From an uncultured Bacteroidales bacterium (GTDB lineage: Bacteria > Bacteroidota > Bacteroidia > Bacteroidales > UBA932): a stretch of DNA of 64,000 bases. The notes beneath the pieces are model-generated. The model was not told the DNA's origin. It was given only the letters and a program-made list of their open reading frames with translations, and did no database searches. The stretch is taken from contig CAMJBH010000012.1 in the NCBI GenBank assembly GCA_946403855.1, positions 1-64,000 on the forward strand, written 5' to 3'. The translations under genes were made by a program, and so were the position numbers. This document shows positions 1 to 7,777 of this stretch, one piece after another (the first letter of the stretch is position 1; every line of letters starts with the position of its first letter).

Positions 1-138
1 ACGCTTCTTTACGGAAGGCTTCTCGAAGTTCTTGCGGGCCCTCATCTCGCGGACGGCGCCGGTCTTCTCGAACTTGCGCTTGAATTTCTTGAGTGCGCGC
101 TCGATGTTCTCGCCTTCTTTTACCTGTACTATAATCAT
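1..138 (-). CDS. rpsU: Small ribosomal subunit protein bS21, partial
   Basis: The complement strand encodes a basic protein beginning MIIVQVKEGENIERALKKFK, the typical start of bS21, a small-subunit protein needed for translation initiation. The first 46 codons are present and the C-terminus lies beyond the left edge. The start at 138 follows an unusually purine-rich, G-rich stretch at about 142-156, so this gene has a stronger ribosome-binding region than most genes here. A TACCTTTG box on the minus strand (173-180) is the likely promoter, and it is back to back with the promoter of the next gene. Confidence 0.93.
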   Translation of the reverse strand, partial: MIIVQVKEGENIERALKKFKRKFEKTGAVREMRARKNFEKPSVKKR

Positions 139-172
139 TCCTTTATCACCCCCTTTTTCTTTTTTGAGCGGG

Positions 173-200
173 CAAAGGTAAATAATTTTTTTTATATTTG
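173..200. promoter_or_regulatory. Divergent Bacteroidetes-type promoters
   Basis: Two -7 boxes of the TAnnTTTG class face apart. TACCTTTG on the minus strand (173-180) would serve rpsU. TATATTTG on the plus strand (193-200) would serve the PHP-domain gene and give a leader of about 15-20 nt. No convincing -33 TTTG element is seen at the usual spacing for either. Confidence 0.55.
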
Positions 201-222
201 TAGCTTGTGTAACACAAAAATT

Positions 223-1419
223 ATGAAAAGACCAATTTTTATCACTTTATTACTTGCTGCTTCATTGAGCGCTGCCGCGACCGTGCCCCATCGCTCAAGG
301 GTGCCCGATATCCCCGGATACAAAACTCTGAAGGGGGATTTTCACATGCATACCAACTTCAGTGACGGTAATGTTTGGCCTGTGACCAGAGTCGATGAAG
401 CCCATTTCGACGGACTTGACTTTATTTCCATCACCGACCACGTGGAAACCCACCACCAGCACATGGTCAAGGATTTCGGCGCCAAGGCCGACCGCAACTC
501 ATCCTATGAGATGGCGGCCAAGCAGGCCAAGAAATACGGAATATTGGTCATTCACGGCGCCGAACTTACCCGCGGCGGACGTACATTCCCCGGACACTTC
601 AACACGCACTTTATCACAGACGGTGATGCCGTCAATCAGGTAGCCGAAGCCCACAATGGCAAATACGGCGACGATGAGGTGCGCCAGGAAGAGGCCGCTA
701 TCATAGACGGTCTTACCGAGGCCAAGAGACAGGGGGCTTTCATAACCTGGAACCATCCAGACTGGGAACAGCAGGCTCCCAACGAGACCAAATGGTGGCC
801 GATTCATACCGAATTGCTCAACAAAGGGCTTATCGACGGCATTGAAATTTATAACAGCTTCATTGGGATCGACCCGGAAGCTTTCCATTGGGCCATTGAA
901 AAAGATTTGGCCATAACAACAGGCACAGATGCCCATAAACCCATGTTCCAGTGGGTCGATTACGAGAAAGGCGAGTATCGTCCCATGACCCTGGTGTTTG
1001 CGAAAGAGCGCTCCCTTGACGGGATCCGCGAGGCCCTCGACGGGCGCAGGACCGCTGCGCTTGCCGACGGTTGCGTGTACGGCAAAGCAGAGTGGATCAA
1101 GCCCTTGCTGGATGCCTGCATAGAAATTACCAATGTCAAGTTCACTGAAAAGAAGCTGACTTGCACCGTGCGCAACAACAGCACTATTCCTATCCATCTT
1201 GCCAAGGCTCCGGGCAGCGAAATGGTGGTTTATGCCCGTCAGGTACATCTCAACGAAGACGAGGAAATCAGTTTTTCTGTCAACGGAATCGACAGCCGCA
1301 AGCCATGGAATACCTATGAGTTCGATGTCAACTTCTACGTGACCAACTGGCTCACCGATGTAGATGCCCCACTGCAGATAAGCTATCACGTCAGCGTCCC
1401 GGCTAAATATCGCAAGTAA
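223..1419 (+). CDS. Secreted PHP-domain metal-dependent phosphoesterase-like protein
   Basis: This is a 398-residue protein with an N-terminal signal peptide (about residues 1-19, ending near SAAAT), so it is exported to the periplasm or envelope. The PHP fold is indicated by H41-x-H43, D48, T71-D72-H73 and a later TGTDAH motif, which are typical metal ligands of PHP hydrolases. The C-terminal 100 residues look like a beta-rich accessory domain. I chose the ATG at 223 because it begins a clean signal peptide and follows the TATATTTG box; an in-frame TTG at 205 is less likely. The natural substrate cannot be read from sequence; related Bacteroidetes proteins are annotated only as PHP or histidinol-phosphatase-like. 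Confidence 0.82.
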   Translation: MKRPIFITLLLAASLSAAATVPHRSRVPDIPGYKTLKGDFHMHTNFSDGNVWPVTRVDEAHFDGLDFISITDHVETHHQHMVKDFGAKADRNSSYEMAAKQAKKYGILVIHGAELTRGGRTFPGHFNTHFITDGDAVNQVAEAHNGKYGDDEVRQEEAAIIDGLTEAKRQGAFITWNHPDWEQQAPNETKWWPIHTELLNKGLIDGIEIYNSFIGIDPEAFHWAIEKDLAITTGTDAHKPMFQWVDYEKGEYRPMTLVFAKERSLDGIREALDGRRTAALADGCVYGKAEWIKPLLDACIEITNVKFTEKKLTCTVRNNSTIPIHLAKAPGSEMVVYARQVHLNEDEEISFSVNGIDSRKPWNTYEFDVNFYVTNWLTDVDAPLQISYHVSVPAKYRK

Positions 1420-1441
1420 TTACTTTCAAATCATATAATCT

Positions 1442-1579
1442 ATGGTTAAACACTATTTCAAAGGAGCCTACAATGCTCCGGCATGTCAAATTGAGGAGGC
1501 CCTCTACGAAGAGGTCCTTTGCGAAAGTTCCGACGCGGTGACTGAGGACTTCGGCGAATTTGAAGACTTTACCTGGTAA
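1442..1579 (+). CDS. Short acidic peptide of a Bacteroidales type (45 aa)
   Basis: A small open frame runs from ATG 1442 to TAA 1579 and ends 12 bases before the following lipoprotein gene. It encodes 45 residues, starts MVKHYF, has two Cys residues and ends in an acidic, aromatic tail (EDFGEFEDFTW). Short peptides with a PACQIEE-like middle and a terminal ED-FTW pattern recur upstream of surface lipoprotein genes in Bacteroidales genomes (from memory, not searched). The function is unknown. It could be a peptide precursor, a leader peptide or a small envelope protein. The frame is convincing, the role is not. Confidence 0.55.
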   Translation: MVKHYFKGAYNAPACQIEEALYEEVLCESSDAVTEDFGEFEDFTW

Positions 1580-1591
1580 AACGTACGCCTT

Positions 1592-4500
1592 ATGAGAAAG
1601 TATTTCATTTTCGCAGCTGTTCTGTTCGCTGCCGCGATTTCCTGCACAAAGGAGGTCGCTCCCGTGGAAAAGCCTATCGAATCCCATGAGGGGTATGTGG
1701 CTGTCACCCTTTCCGCCCAGTGCGACGTAGAAACCAAGGCCGCTCTTAACGGCAAGAAGATTGTTTGGGAAGTAGGCGAAGAAGTCGCCGTGTTTACTTC
1801 AGCTTCTGAGAACCCTCTCAAATTTACTGTTGTTGAAGCTTCGGATACCGGCTCAGTGAAAATTGCAGGTGAGGCTCCTGCCGACGCCACGACTTTCATC
1901 GCCGCTTATCCATACGACTACGCAGAGTCTTGCAAGGATAATGTGGTCAGCATGTATATGCCTTCCTCCCAGCTTGTTCCCGAGGGCGGAAACCTGGATC
2001 CCAAGGCTCTTGAGTCCGTCGCATTCTTCGAGTCGGCAGAGTCAAAGGCTGTCTTCAAGAATATCTTCTCCCTGATCTCTTTCGAGCTTGACAAAGAAGG
2101 TATTTATGAGATTCAGATAACTCCGCAGGGCGAGAGCGGCCAGATCGGTGCCGGTAATATCAACGTTACCGTGAGCGCAGATGCCGATCCCGTGATCGCA
2201 GATGCAAGCCCCGTGATCTCCATAGGTACTGAAAGCGGCCGTTTCGCTCCTTTTGCCACCGAGACCACATACTATGTGGCTGTGACTCCAGGCGCTATTG
2301 ACGGCCTCAAAGTGAGAATGTTCAGCGGCGACAAATACTTGGACCGTTCCACCAAGGCCACATCCAAGCTTGCCCGTAATCAGGGCTTCAACTTCAAGGT
2401 GCTTACCGACGGCTGCGAATGGAAGTATTTCACCATCAAAAATGCAGATGACCTTCAGGCATTCCTTGCAGAAGCAGCAAATTACACAGCAGAAGACGAG
2501 GTGCAACTTGCCAACGACATTGACATGTCGGATGTCGAGCTGGAAAACTGCCCCAATTATGCGGGTGTATTCGACGGCAAGGGCTATTCATTAAAGAATT
2601 GGACCAGCACCGCTCCTCTCTTCGGAACCGTTACCGGTGAGGTGAAAAACCTTACCATAGATGCTAGCTGCGAGATAAGCAGCGTGGCTCCCGGCAATAC
2701 CGGATTCATTGCCAAGGCCCTCAGGGGCAAGATGACCAACTGCCACAACAATGCGGATGTGAGCTTTACTCTCAGTGGTGATACTGTTACCGAAACTGGT
2801 GAGACGGCTGCCGGCGGCATCGAGGCCCGCAGGTTCGGTACGCTTGTTGGACGCATGACTGCCCACAATGCCCAGATGATCGACTGCTCCAACAGCGGAG
2901 ATGTGACCGTGACCGTAGAAATTTCCCAAGATATGCCCGGAACCCTCTATGTGGGTGGTCTCGTCGGCCTTGTGGGCGATCCCGGAGACGACGTTGTGAC
3001 CAGGCTTGATGGATGCTCCAACACCGGAAACGTCACCGTCAATACTTCCAGCACCGATCCTTCGCAGGCTTGGCTCAGCACCCATTTTGTGGGCGGCGTT
3101 GCAGGTGCTACCGGAGTTAACGGTGGATCTAAGACGAAAACTGAAGGCTATACCCTTTACTACGGAGAAATACGCAACTGCGTCAACGAAGGTGCAGTCA
3201 GCGCCACTTGGGGCGGCGGCACAGGCGGCTATTTCAAAGTTGGCGGTATTCTTGGCTACAGCGAAGCAGCAATTTTCGACTGCGTCAACAAAGGCGCTGT
3301 GAGCTTCATCAACAGTGACACGAGGGCCAACGCAGGTCCCTCGGTGGGCGGTATAACAGCAGCTCTTGCCGGAACGGCGCCCATCAATGCCAAAGACTGC
3401 GTTAATGAAGGTTCTGTGACCATTTCGGGTATGTTCTCCAATGCTGGAAATGATTATGCCAGCGGTGAGGTAGGATTCGGTTGGGCGACTGCAGGCGGCT
3501 GCTTCGGTTCTGTGGGTGACAATGCTACACTTGTCGAGAATTGCGACAACAAGGGCGAAGTCGTAGTGCGTGCCAAGATGACAGCTACAGCAGGTTCATC
3601 TTCTGCCTTCGGCGGTGTTGTCGGCGCGAGCAAAGCCACAATCAAGGGCTGTGACAACCTGGCAACCAAGGCTACCTCGCTTTCCGGTATGACGAAGAAC
3701 TGCCACCTTGGCGGTGTGGTTGGTTATACTTATGCTCCAATATCCGATTGTGTGGTTAGCGCACCTCTTGAGATGATCTTCGACATTACGACACTTACTA
3801 CCAACCAGAAAGATTGTTACAATAACATAGGAGGTATCGTCGGATATGCCAATAAAGATTCAGGAGTCACTGACTGCGAACTCACCAGCGCTGCTACTAT
3901 TGCCGCCACTTCAAACGGCGAACTACGTTTCGGAGGTATTGTCGGTATGTCTTACGTGAATGTATCCGATTGTACTAACAATGCTGCAATGCAGGTGAAC
4001 AGGAAACCGGTAATTAAAGATCTGGCTTATCCTTCTTATGTTGGTGGTATAGTCGGTCTTGAGAATGCCGCTTGTGCTGTAGAGGGTTGCATCAACACGG
4101 GCGGTCTTTCCGCCACTATGGACCCTGCTTCCAAGTACAGCTATTTGGCAGGTATCGTGGCCTATACCAAGGGTTCCGCAATCCGTTCATGCTCCAACTC
4201 TGGCAATATTTTGCTGGACGGAGGCGGAATGGCCAAGCAAATGTGCGTGTCTGGTATTTGCGGATGGAACAGTATTGCAGCTGTTTTTGAGGACCTTACC
4301 AACAGCGGAAATATTTTTGTTTCAAACTGGAATAACACGGATTATAATTATATTGGAGGTATTTCAAGTAATTACAAAAATGGCGGTAATACCTACAAGA
4401 ACCTCAGTAATTCCGGAGACATTGTCAGTGAAGCTGCCAGTAAGATGCGTCTGGGAGGTATCGGCGCTGCAATCAACGCTAATGGTAAAGTTGTTGAGAA

Positions 4501-5659
4501 TGTTACGAATACCGGTTCTATCTCCATGACCAACGGCCTTAAAGACAGCCAGATCGGTGGTATCGCCGGATATTGGGGCGCAGGAGACCTTAAGCAAGCA
4601 GCCTCTTCCGGCACCGTGACCGGTGCAAAATCTGCTGCCGGCTCTTTTGCGGGCGGTATCATTGGAGCACTTAACGTTAATTCTTCGTGGACTGACGTCG
4701 AGTCTTCCGGTGCTGTCGTGATGGACAGCGACTCTTATGCCGGCCACTTGCTTGGCGAGTTCTCGGCCGCAAGTAGGAAACTCACGATCGCCAAGCCTTA
4801 TTCCTTTACCGCGACCGTCAACGGTGCCGAACCCACCGACGAAAATGCTGTGGGATTCTGGAACTCCGGTACGATTGAGAAGGTCGTGCCTTTCACCGAA
4901 GACCTCGCAGGCGGTAAATTTACCTACGACGGCAAGGAGTATCCCATCGTGCAGATGAAGGACGGCCGCTGGTGGATGGCCAAGAACCTGGCATATCTTC
5001 CTGAAGGCATGACTCCTTCAACCGACAACACAGAGGTTACTGCAGGAGTCTTCGCTCCCCTCAAAGTCAAAGCGGACAAGACCGGCGCGGAATTCGCTAC
5101 CGACGAAGCCACGATCGATGCCAACGGCTACCTGTATCAGGCAGAAGTTGCGCTTGGCCTCAAGGTTGGAGACATTACTACAGTCGAGCAGGCCCAGGCT
5201 CTTGAAAAGGCACAGGGCATCTGCCCTCCCGGCTGGCACGTTCCTGCCATCAGTGAGATTCTGGCCCTTGTGGGAAAATCCGCAGGGGAGACCACGAATA
5301 CCTCTGCACCTTATTACGACGGTGCAAACGGCTCCATCGCTCTGTTGAATGCAGACGGCTTTAATATGGGGGCTTACGGATTTGTAAGCATCTTGGATGT
5401 GACCAGAACCTCCGGAACATTATCCGGCTGGTACACCGGGTATCCGGATAAATTGGCATCCTCTATGTTCTGCGGCTCGTCTTATGCAGGTGTTACTTAC
5501 AAAACAAGTGGTGATGCGGCTTCGGGTATAAAGAATATTCAGTTCCATGGCTTCATGCCCATGACCAACAAGGCTACTGAAGCTGAATATACTTGCAACG
5601 GCTCTAAAGTGAGTTACCGTATTGCCGGTCCTCTGCGTTGCGTGCGAAATGCTGAGTAG
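1592..5659 (+). CDS. Giant surface lipoprotein: fimbrillin-like N-terminus, GLUG repeats, Fib_succ_major C-terminus
   Basis: This 1355-residue protein opens with a lipoprotein signal (hydrophobic stretch, then AISC with lipid-carrying Cys near residue 18). Residues about 40-260 resemble the fimbrillin/Mfa-like beta-sandwich family. Residues about 260-1060 are a long run of degenerate repeats with the pattern GG(I/V)(V/A)G followed some 15 residues later by C-x-N-x-G, the GLUG-type beta-helix repeat. The last 250 residues carry YDGKEYPIVQMKDGRWWMAK, CPPGWHVP and a final GPLRCVR, the hallmarks of the Fibrobacter major paralogous domain (TIGR02145/Fib_succ_major). It is probably an outer-surface adhesin or binding protein; no catalytic motif is seen. 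A strong hairpin terminator follows. The repeat module is shared with the lipoprotein at 20929. Confidence 0.8.
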   Translation: MRKYFIFAAVLFAAAISCTKEVAPVEKPIESHEGYVAVTLSAQCDVETKAALNGKKIVWEVGEEVAVFTSASENPLKFTVVEASDTGSVKIAGEAPADATTFIAAYPYDYAESCKDNVVSMYMPSSQLVPEGGNLDPKALESVAFFESAESKAVFKNIFSLISFELDKEGIYEIQITPQGESGQIGAGNINVTVSADADPVIADASPVISIGTESGRFAPFATETTYYVAVTPGAIDGLKVRMFSGDKYLDRSTKATSKLARNQGFNFKVLTDGCEWKYFTIKNADDLQAFLAEAANYTAEDEVQLANDIDMSDVELENCPNYAGVFDGKGYSLKNWTSTAPLFGTVTGEVKNLTIDASCEISSVAPGNTGFIAKALRGKMTNCHNNADVSFTLSGDTVTETGETAAGGIEARRFGTLVGRMTAHNAQMIDCSNSGDVTVTVEISQDMPGTLYVGGLVGLVGDPGDDVVTRLDGCSNTGNVTVNTSSTDPSQAWLSTHFVGGVAGATGVNGGSKTKTEGYTLYYGEIRNCVNEGAVSATWGGGTGGYFKVGGILGYSEAAIFDCVNKGAVSFINSDTRANAGPSVGGITAALAGTAPINAKDCVNEGSVTISGMFSNAGNDYASGEVGFGWATAGGCFGSVGDNATLVENCDNKGEVVVRAKMTATAGSSSAFGGVVGASKATIKGCDNLATKATSLSGMTKNCHLGGVVGYTYAPISDCVVSAPLEMIFDITTLTTNQKDCYNNIGGIVGYANKDSGVTDCELTSAATIAATSNGELRFGGIVGMSYVNVSDCTNNAAMQVNRKPVIKDLAYPSYVGGIVGLENAACAVEGCINTGGLSATMDPASKYSYLAGIVAYTKGSAIRSCSNSGNILLDGGGMAKQMCVSGICGWNSIAAVFEDLTNSGNIFVSNWNNTDYNYIGGISSNYKNGGNTYKNLSNSGDIVSEAASKMRLGGIGAAINANGKVVENVTNTGSISMTNGLKDSQIGGIAGYWGAGDLKQAASSGTVTGAKSAAGSFAGGIIGALNVNSSWTDVESSGAVVMDSDSYAGHLLGEFSAASRKLTIAKPYSFTATVNGAEPTDENAVGFWNSGTIEKVVPFTEDLAGGKFTYDGKEYPIVQMKDGRWWMAKNLAYLPEGMTPSTDNTEVTAGVFAPLKVKADKTGAEFATDEATIDANGYLYQAEVALGLKVGDITTVEQAQALEKAQGICPPGWHVPAISEILALVGKSAGETTNTSAPYYDGANGSIALLNADGFNMGAYGFVSILDVTRTSGTLSGWYTGYPDKLASSMFCGSSYAGVTYKTSGDAASGIKNIQFHGFMPMTNKATEAEYTCNGSKVSYRIAGPLRCVRNAE

Positions 5660-5674
5660 GATTCAGAATTTATG

Positions 5675-5713
5675 AAAAAGAGGATGATCTTAAAACGGGA
5701 TCATCCTCTTTTT
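5675..5713. terminator. Bidirectional intrinsic terminator
   Basis: A 15-bp perfect stem (5675-5689 with 5699-5713) and a 9-nt loop are flanked by an A-run on the left and a T-run on the right. It can therefore terminate the lipoprotein gene on the plus strand and the ATPase gene on the minus strand. Confidence 0.88.
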
Positions 5714-6862
5714 TTATATTCCGAAATAGTATTTTGTTACCCAATACTCGAACAAGGGGTCGATGATGTGGGGAATGTCCTCCTCGTCGAAAGTGAGAAT
5801 CTCTTTTTTGCACAAGGCGTCTTTCAGGCGTCTTACGTTGGCCGAAGAGTTGAGACCGTAGTGCTGAATGACTTCAGCGCTGCTGAATTTGGTATGCCCT
5901 TCTATCACAGCCCTTAGAAGGTTCACCTGGAAGGTGGTGAGGTCGCTCATGACCGCCCGGAAGCGGGGCTCGTGTATCGCCAGCATGCAGGAGAGCGCCT
6001 CCGTGAGCACAGGCTCTGTCATGTAACCCTTGGAAAGGGAGTCGCAAATGGCTGCGAAGTTGTTGATATAGAAAATGTTGTTGCGGAACAGCTGGCACAC
6101 TCCGAGCATGAGTCCCTTATCGATAACCTTACCGCTCGAAAGGAAACCCCTGTTGATCGACTCCACTATGTCTTTTGGGTCTATCTCGCTCAGTGGTACA
6201 TGCTCGACCTGACGGTAGAAATACTTTTTGTGCTCGAAGATCTCTTTCATTGCATTGAGCTGCGACCCGTACATAATATAGCATGCTGCCGCCCGGTCTT
6301 CCTGCGTCCTGGCTTTGAAGGTCTCCTGCATTGTGCGGCACAACTTGTCACCGTCTTCAGTCAGCATCACGTTCTGGAATTCATCGATGCACACGAAAAG
6401 CTTCTTGCCGTCCGATTGGCCGAGCGAGTAGGGAAGCCTAAGCAGAGCCTGGAGGTCCTGGTCGTCCAGATCCCAGTTCAGCGACAGGATGCGACCGTTC
6501 TCCTGGTACACCAATTCGTCAAACACAAAATGAGTGTCCGGAAGATGCCGTTCCACAAGGGACGCGTAGTCTTGGGCGGTGGTGCCGTAGAGTTTGAGCA
6601 TGGCACTGCCCGTGAGTAAGCAGAAATCAGTAATGCTGCGCACGTTCAGGAGACTCATGCTGGCTATCTTGAACTGCGGCAACGACAGCTTTAGATCGAA
6701 GAATACCTGCTGCAGAAGCGAATCTTTGCCTACCTTGGGAGCTTCGTACAGGGTGACATTCTCGCCTTCGCGCAGGAGATTCGTGAGTATTGCAGTTTCG
6801 GATTTACGGCCGATAAAGTGACGGCCTGTTACCGGTTTATTGAAAATAAAAGTCGAATCCAT
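5714..6862 (-). CDS. AAA-family ATPase of the archaeal-ATPase-like group
   Basis: This 382-residue protein has the order of solitary Bacteroidetes ATPases: an N-terminal FIGRKSE segment, a P-loop at residues 41-48, a Walker B LFVCIDEF followed by Q-N, and a C-terminal winged-helix-like region (residues about 290-382). The P-loop is unusual: it reads APKVGKDS, so the Thr/Ser after GK that ligates magnesium in most members is Asp47. Activity may be altered, or Ser48 may substitute. It stands alone between a terminator and a long palindrome. The role is unknown; relatives have been linked only loosely to defence or replication-like functions. Confidence 0.7.
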   Translation of the reverse strand: MDSTFIFNKPVTGRHFIGRKSETAILTNLLREGENVTLYEAPKVGKDSLLQQVFFDLKLSLPQFKIASMSLLNVRSITDFCLLTGSAMLKLYGTTAQDYASLVERHLPDTHFVFDELVYQENGRILSLNWDLDDQDLQALLRLPYSLGQSDGKKLFVCIDEFQNVMLTEDGDKLCRTMQETFKARTQEDRAAACYIMYGSQLNAMKEIFEHKKYFYRQVEHVPLSEIDPKDIVESINRGFLSSGKVIDKGLMLGVCQLFRNNIFYINNFAAICDSLSKGYMTEPVLTEALSCMLAIHEPRFRAVMSDLTTFQVNLLRAVIEGHTKFSSAEVIQHYGLNSSANVRRLKDALCKKEILTFDEEDIPHIIDPLFEYWVTKYYFGI

Positions 6863-6876
6863 TTGCTGTCATTGAT

Positions 6877-6950
6877 ATGAAACTGGCGGGTGCCCTCCGG
6901 GAACCATAAAACATGGGAAAAGGTTCCCGGAGGGCACCCGCCAGTTTCAT
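6877..6950. repeat. Perfect 29-bp inverted repeat, 16-nt loop
   Basis: The arms 6877-6905 and 6922-6950 are exact reverse complements and the spacer is A-rich. It lies between the divergently transcribed ATPase gene and rplU, so it is not placed as a terminator. There is no T-run directly after either arm, only an AT-rich flank. It belongs to a set of long palindromes in this window that share shape but not sequence. Confidence 0.9.
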
Positions 6951-7029
6951 TTAAATAAAACAAAAATGTTTCACAAAGATGGCAAGAATTTTCTAATTAA
7001 CAAATAATTGGATAATCAAGAATTATTGC

Positions 7030-7037
7030 TATATTTG
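7030..7037 (+). promoter_or_regulatory. rplU-rpmA promoter -7 box
   Basis: TATATTTG matches the Bacteroidetes -7 consensus and lies 83 nt before the rplU start, leaving a leader of about 75-80 nt that contains a hairpin structure. Confidence 0.6.
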
Positions 7038-7052
7038 CGGTCCGTTTTATGA

Positions 7053-7095
7053 CCGATGAGCCCGCCAAGATCTGCCCGAAGGCAGACGCTCACGG
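7053..7095 (+). promoter_or_regulatory. Structured leader of rplU-rpmA
   Basis: The leader folds into an outer stem (CCG, bulged A, TGAGC at 7053-7061 with GCTCACGG at 7088-7095) enclosing a hairpin TCTGCC-CGAA-GGCAGA (7071-7086). A compact two-stem element between promoter and an r-protein gene suggests autogenous control by bL21, but this is inference. The known L21 leader of Firmicutes was not aligned. Confidence 0.4.
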
Positions 7096-7120
7096 CCCAA
7101 ACATTTAAAAAAATTGTTTG

Positions 7121-7432
7121 ATGTACGCAATCGTAGACATTGCAGGCCAGCAGTTTAAAGTAGAGGCTGGCAACGAAATCTTTGTGCAGAGGCTTGCCGA
7201 TGCCAAGGGTGCTGATGTAGAGTTCGGCAAAGTGCTTCTCGTCGCAGACGGAGAGGCTGTGAAAGTCGGAACTCCTTATGTAGAGGGAGCCGTTGTTAAG
7301 GCTACCGTCCTGGACGACGATGCGAAGGCCGACAAGGTCCTCGTGTTCAAGAAGATCCGCCGCAAGGGCTTCCAGAAGCTCAACGGTCATCGTCAGAAAC
7401 TTACCAAGATCAAAATCAACGAAATCGCTTAA
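7121..7432 (+). CDS. rplU: Large ribosomal subunit protein bL21
   Basis: This 103-residue protein starts [17 protein letters not shown] and carries the C-terminal [17 protein letters not shown] segment typical of bL21, which binds 23S rRNA. ATG 7121 is preferred to the in-frame TTG directly before it. It is followed after 5 bases by rpmA, the conserved bL21-bL27 pair, and both share the promoter at 7030. Confidence 0.97.
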   Translation: MYAIVDIAGQQFKVEAGNEIFVQRLADAKGADVEFGKVLLVADGEAVKVGTPYVEGAVVKATVLDDDAKADKVLVFKKIRRKGFQKLNGHRQKLTKIKINEIA

Positions 7433-7437
7433 GAATT

Positions 7438-7698
7438 ATGGCACACAAGAAAGGTCAATCCAGTTCCAAGAACGGTCGTGAGTCGCAAAGCAAACGCTTG
7501 GGTCTCAAGAAATTCGGCGGCGAAGTCGTAAAGGCCGGCAACATTATCGTACGCCAGAGGGGTACAGTCCACAATCCTTCCACCAACGTGGGTATGGGCA
7601 AGGACCACACTCTTTATGCGCTTATCGACGGCACAGTGAAGTTTGCCCGCAAGAGGGGAGACAAATCCTACGTGTCCGTGGTCCCTTTTGAGAACTGA
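7438..7698 (+). CDS. rpmA: Large ribosomal subunit protein bL27
   Basis: This 86-residue protein starts [20 protein letters not shown], the canonical bL27 N-terminus that reaches the peptidyl transferase centre. No N-terminal cleavage extension of the Firmicutes kind is present. It is the second gene of the rplU operon and ends before a hairpin terminator. Confidence 0.98.
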   Translation: MAHKKGQSSSKNGRESQSKRLGLKKFGGEVVKAGNIIVRQRGTVHNPSTNVGMGKDHTLYALIDGTVKFARKRGDKSYVSVVPFEN

Positions 7699-7720
7699 TC
7701 TCGAAGGTTTTATGTAGATC

Positions 7721-7764
7721 AATGACTTGCACTTCGGGATCGGGGTCGCGGGTCATTTTTTTTT
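7721..7764 (+). terminator. Intrinsic terminator after rpmA
   Basis: A 10-bp stem with two wobble pairs (7721-7730 with 7748-7757) and a 17-nt loop is followed by an eight-T run. It separates the ribosomal pair from serS. Confidence 0.7.
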
Positions 7765-7777
7765 AATCTGAATAGTT

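Noticed and set aside
3000..4600. Repetitive DNA considered as a CRISPR or tandem DNA repeat
   Set aside because: The repetition is at protein level (GLUG motifs of variable spacing); there are no constant DNA repeats with unique spacers.
6906..7120. Possible tRNA or small RNA in the rplU upstream region
   Set aside because: No tRNA cloverleaf or CCA-like end is found; the structured part is better explained as an mRNA leader.
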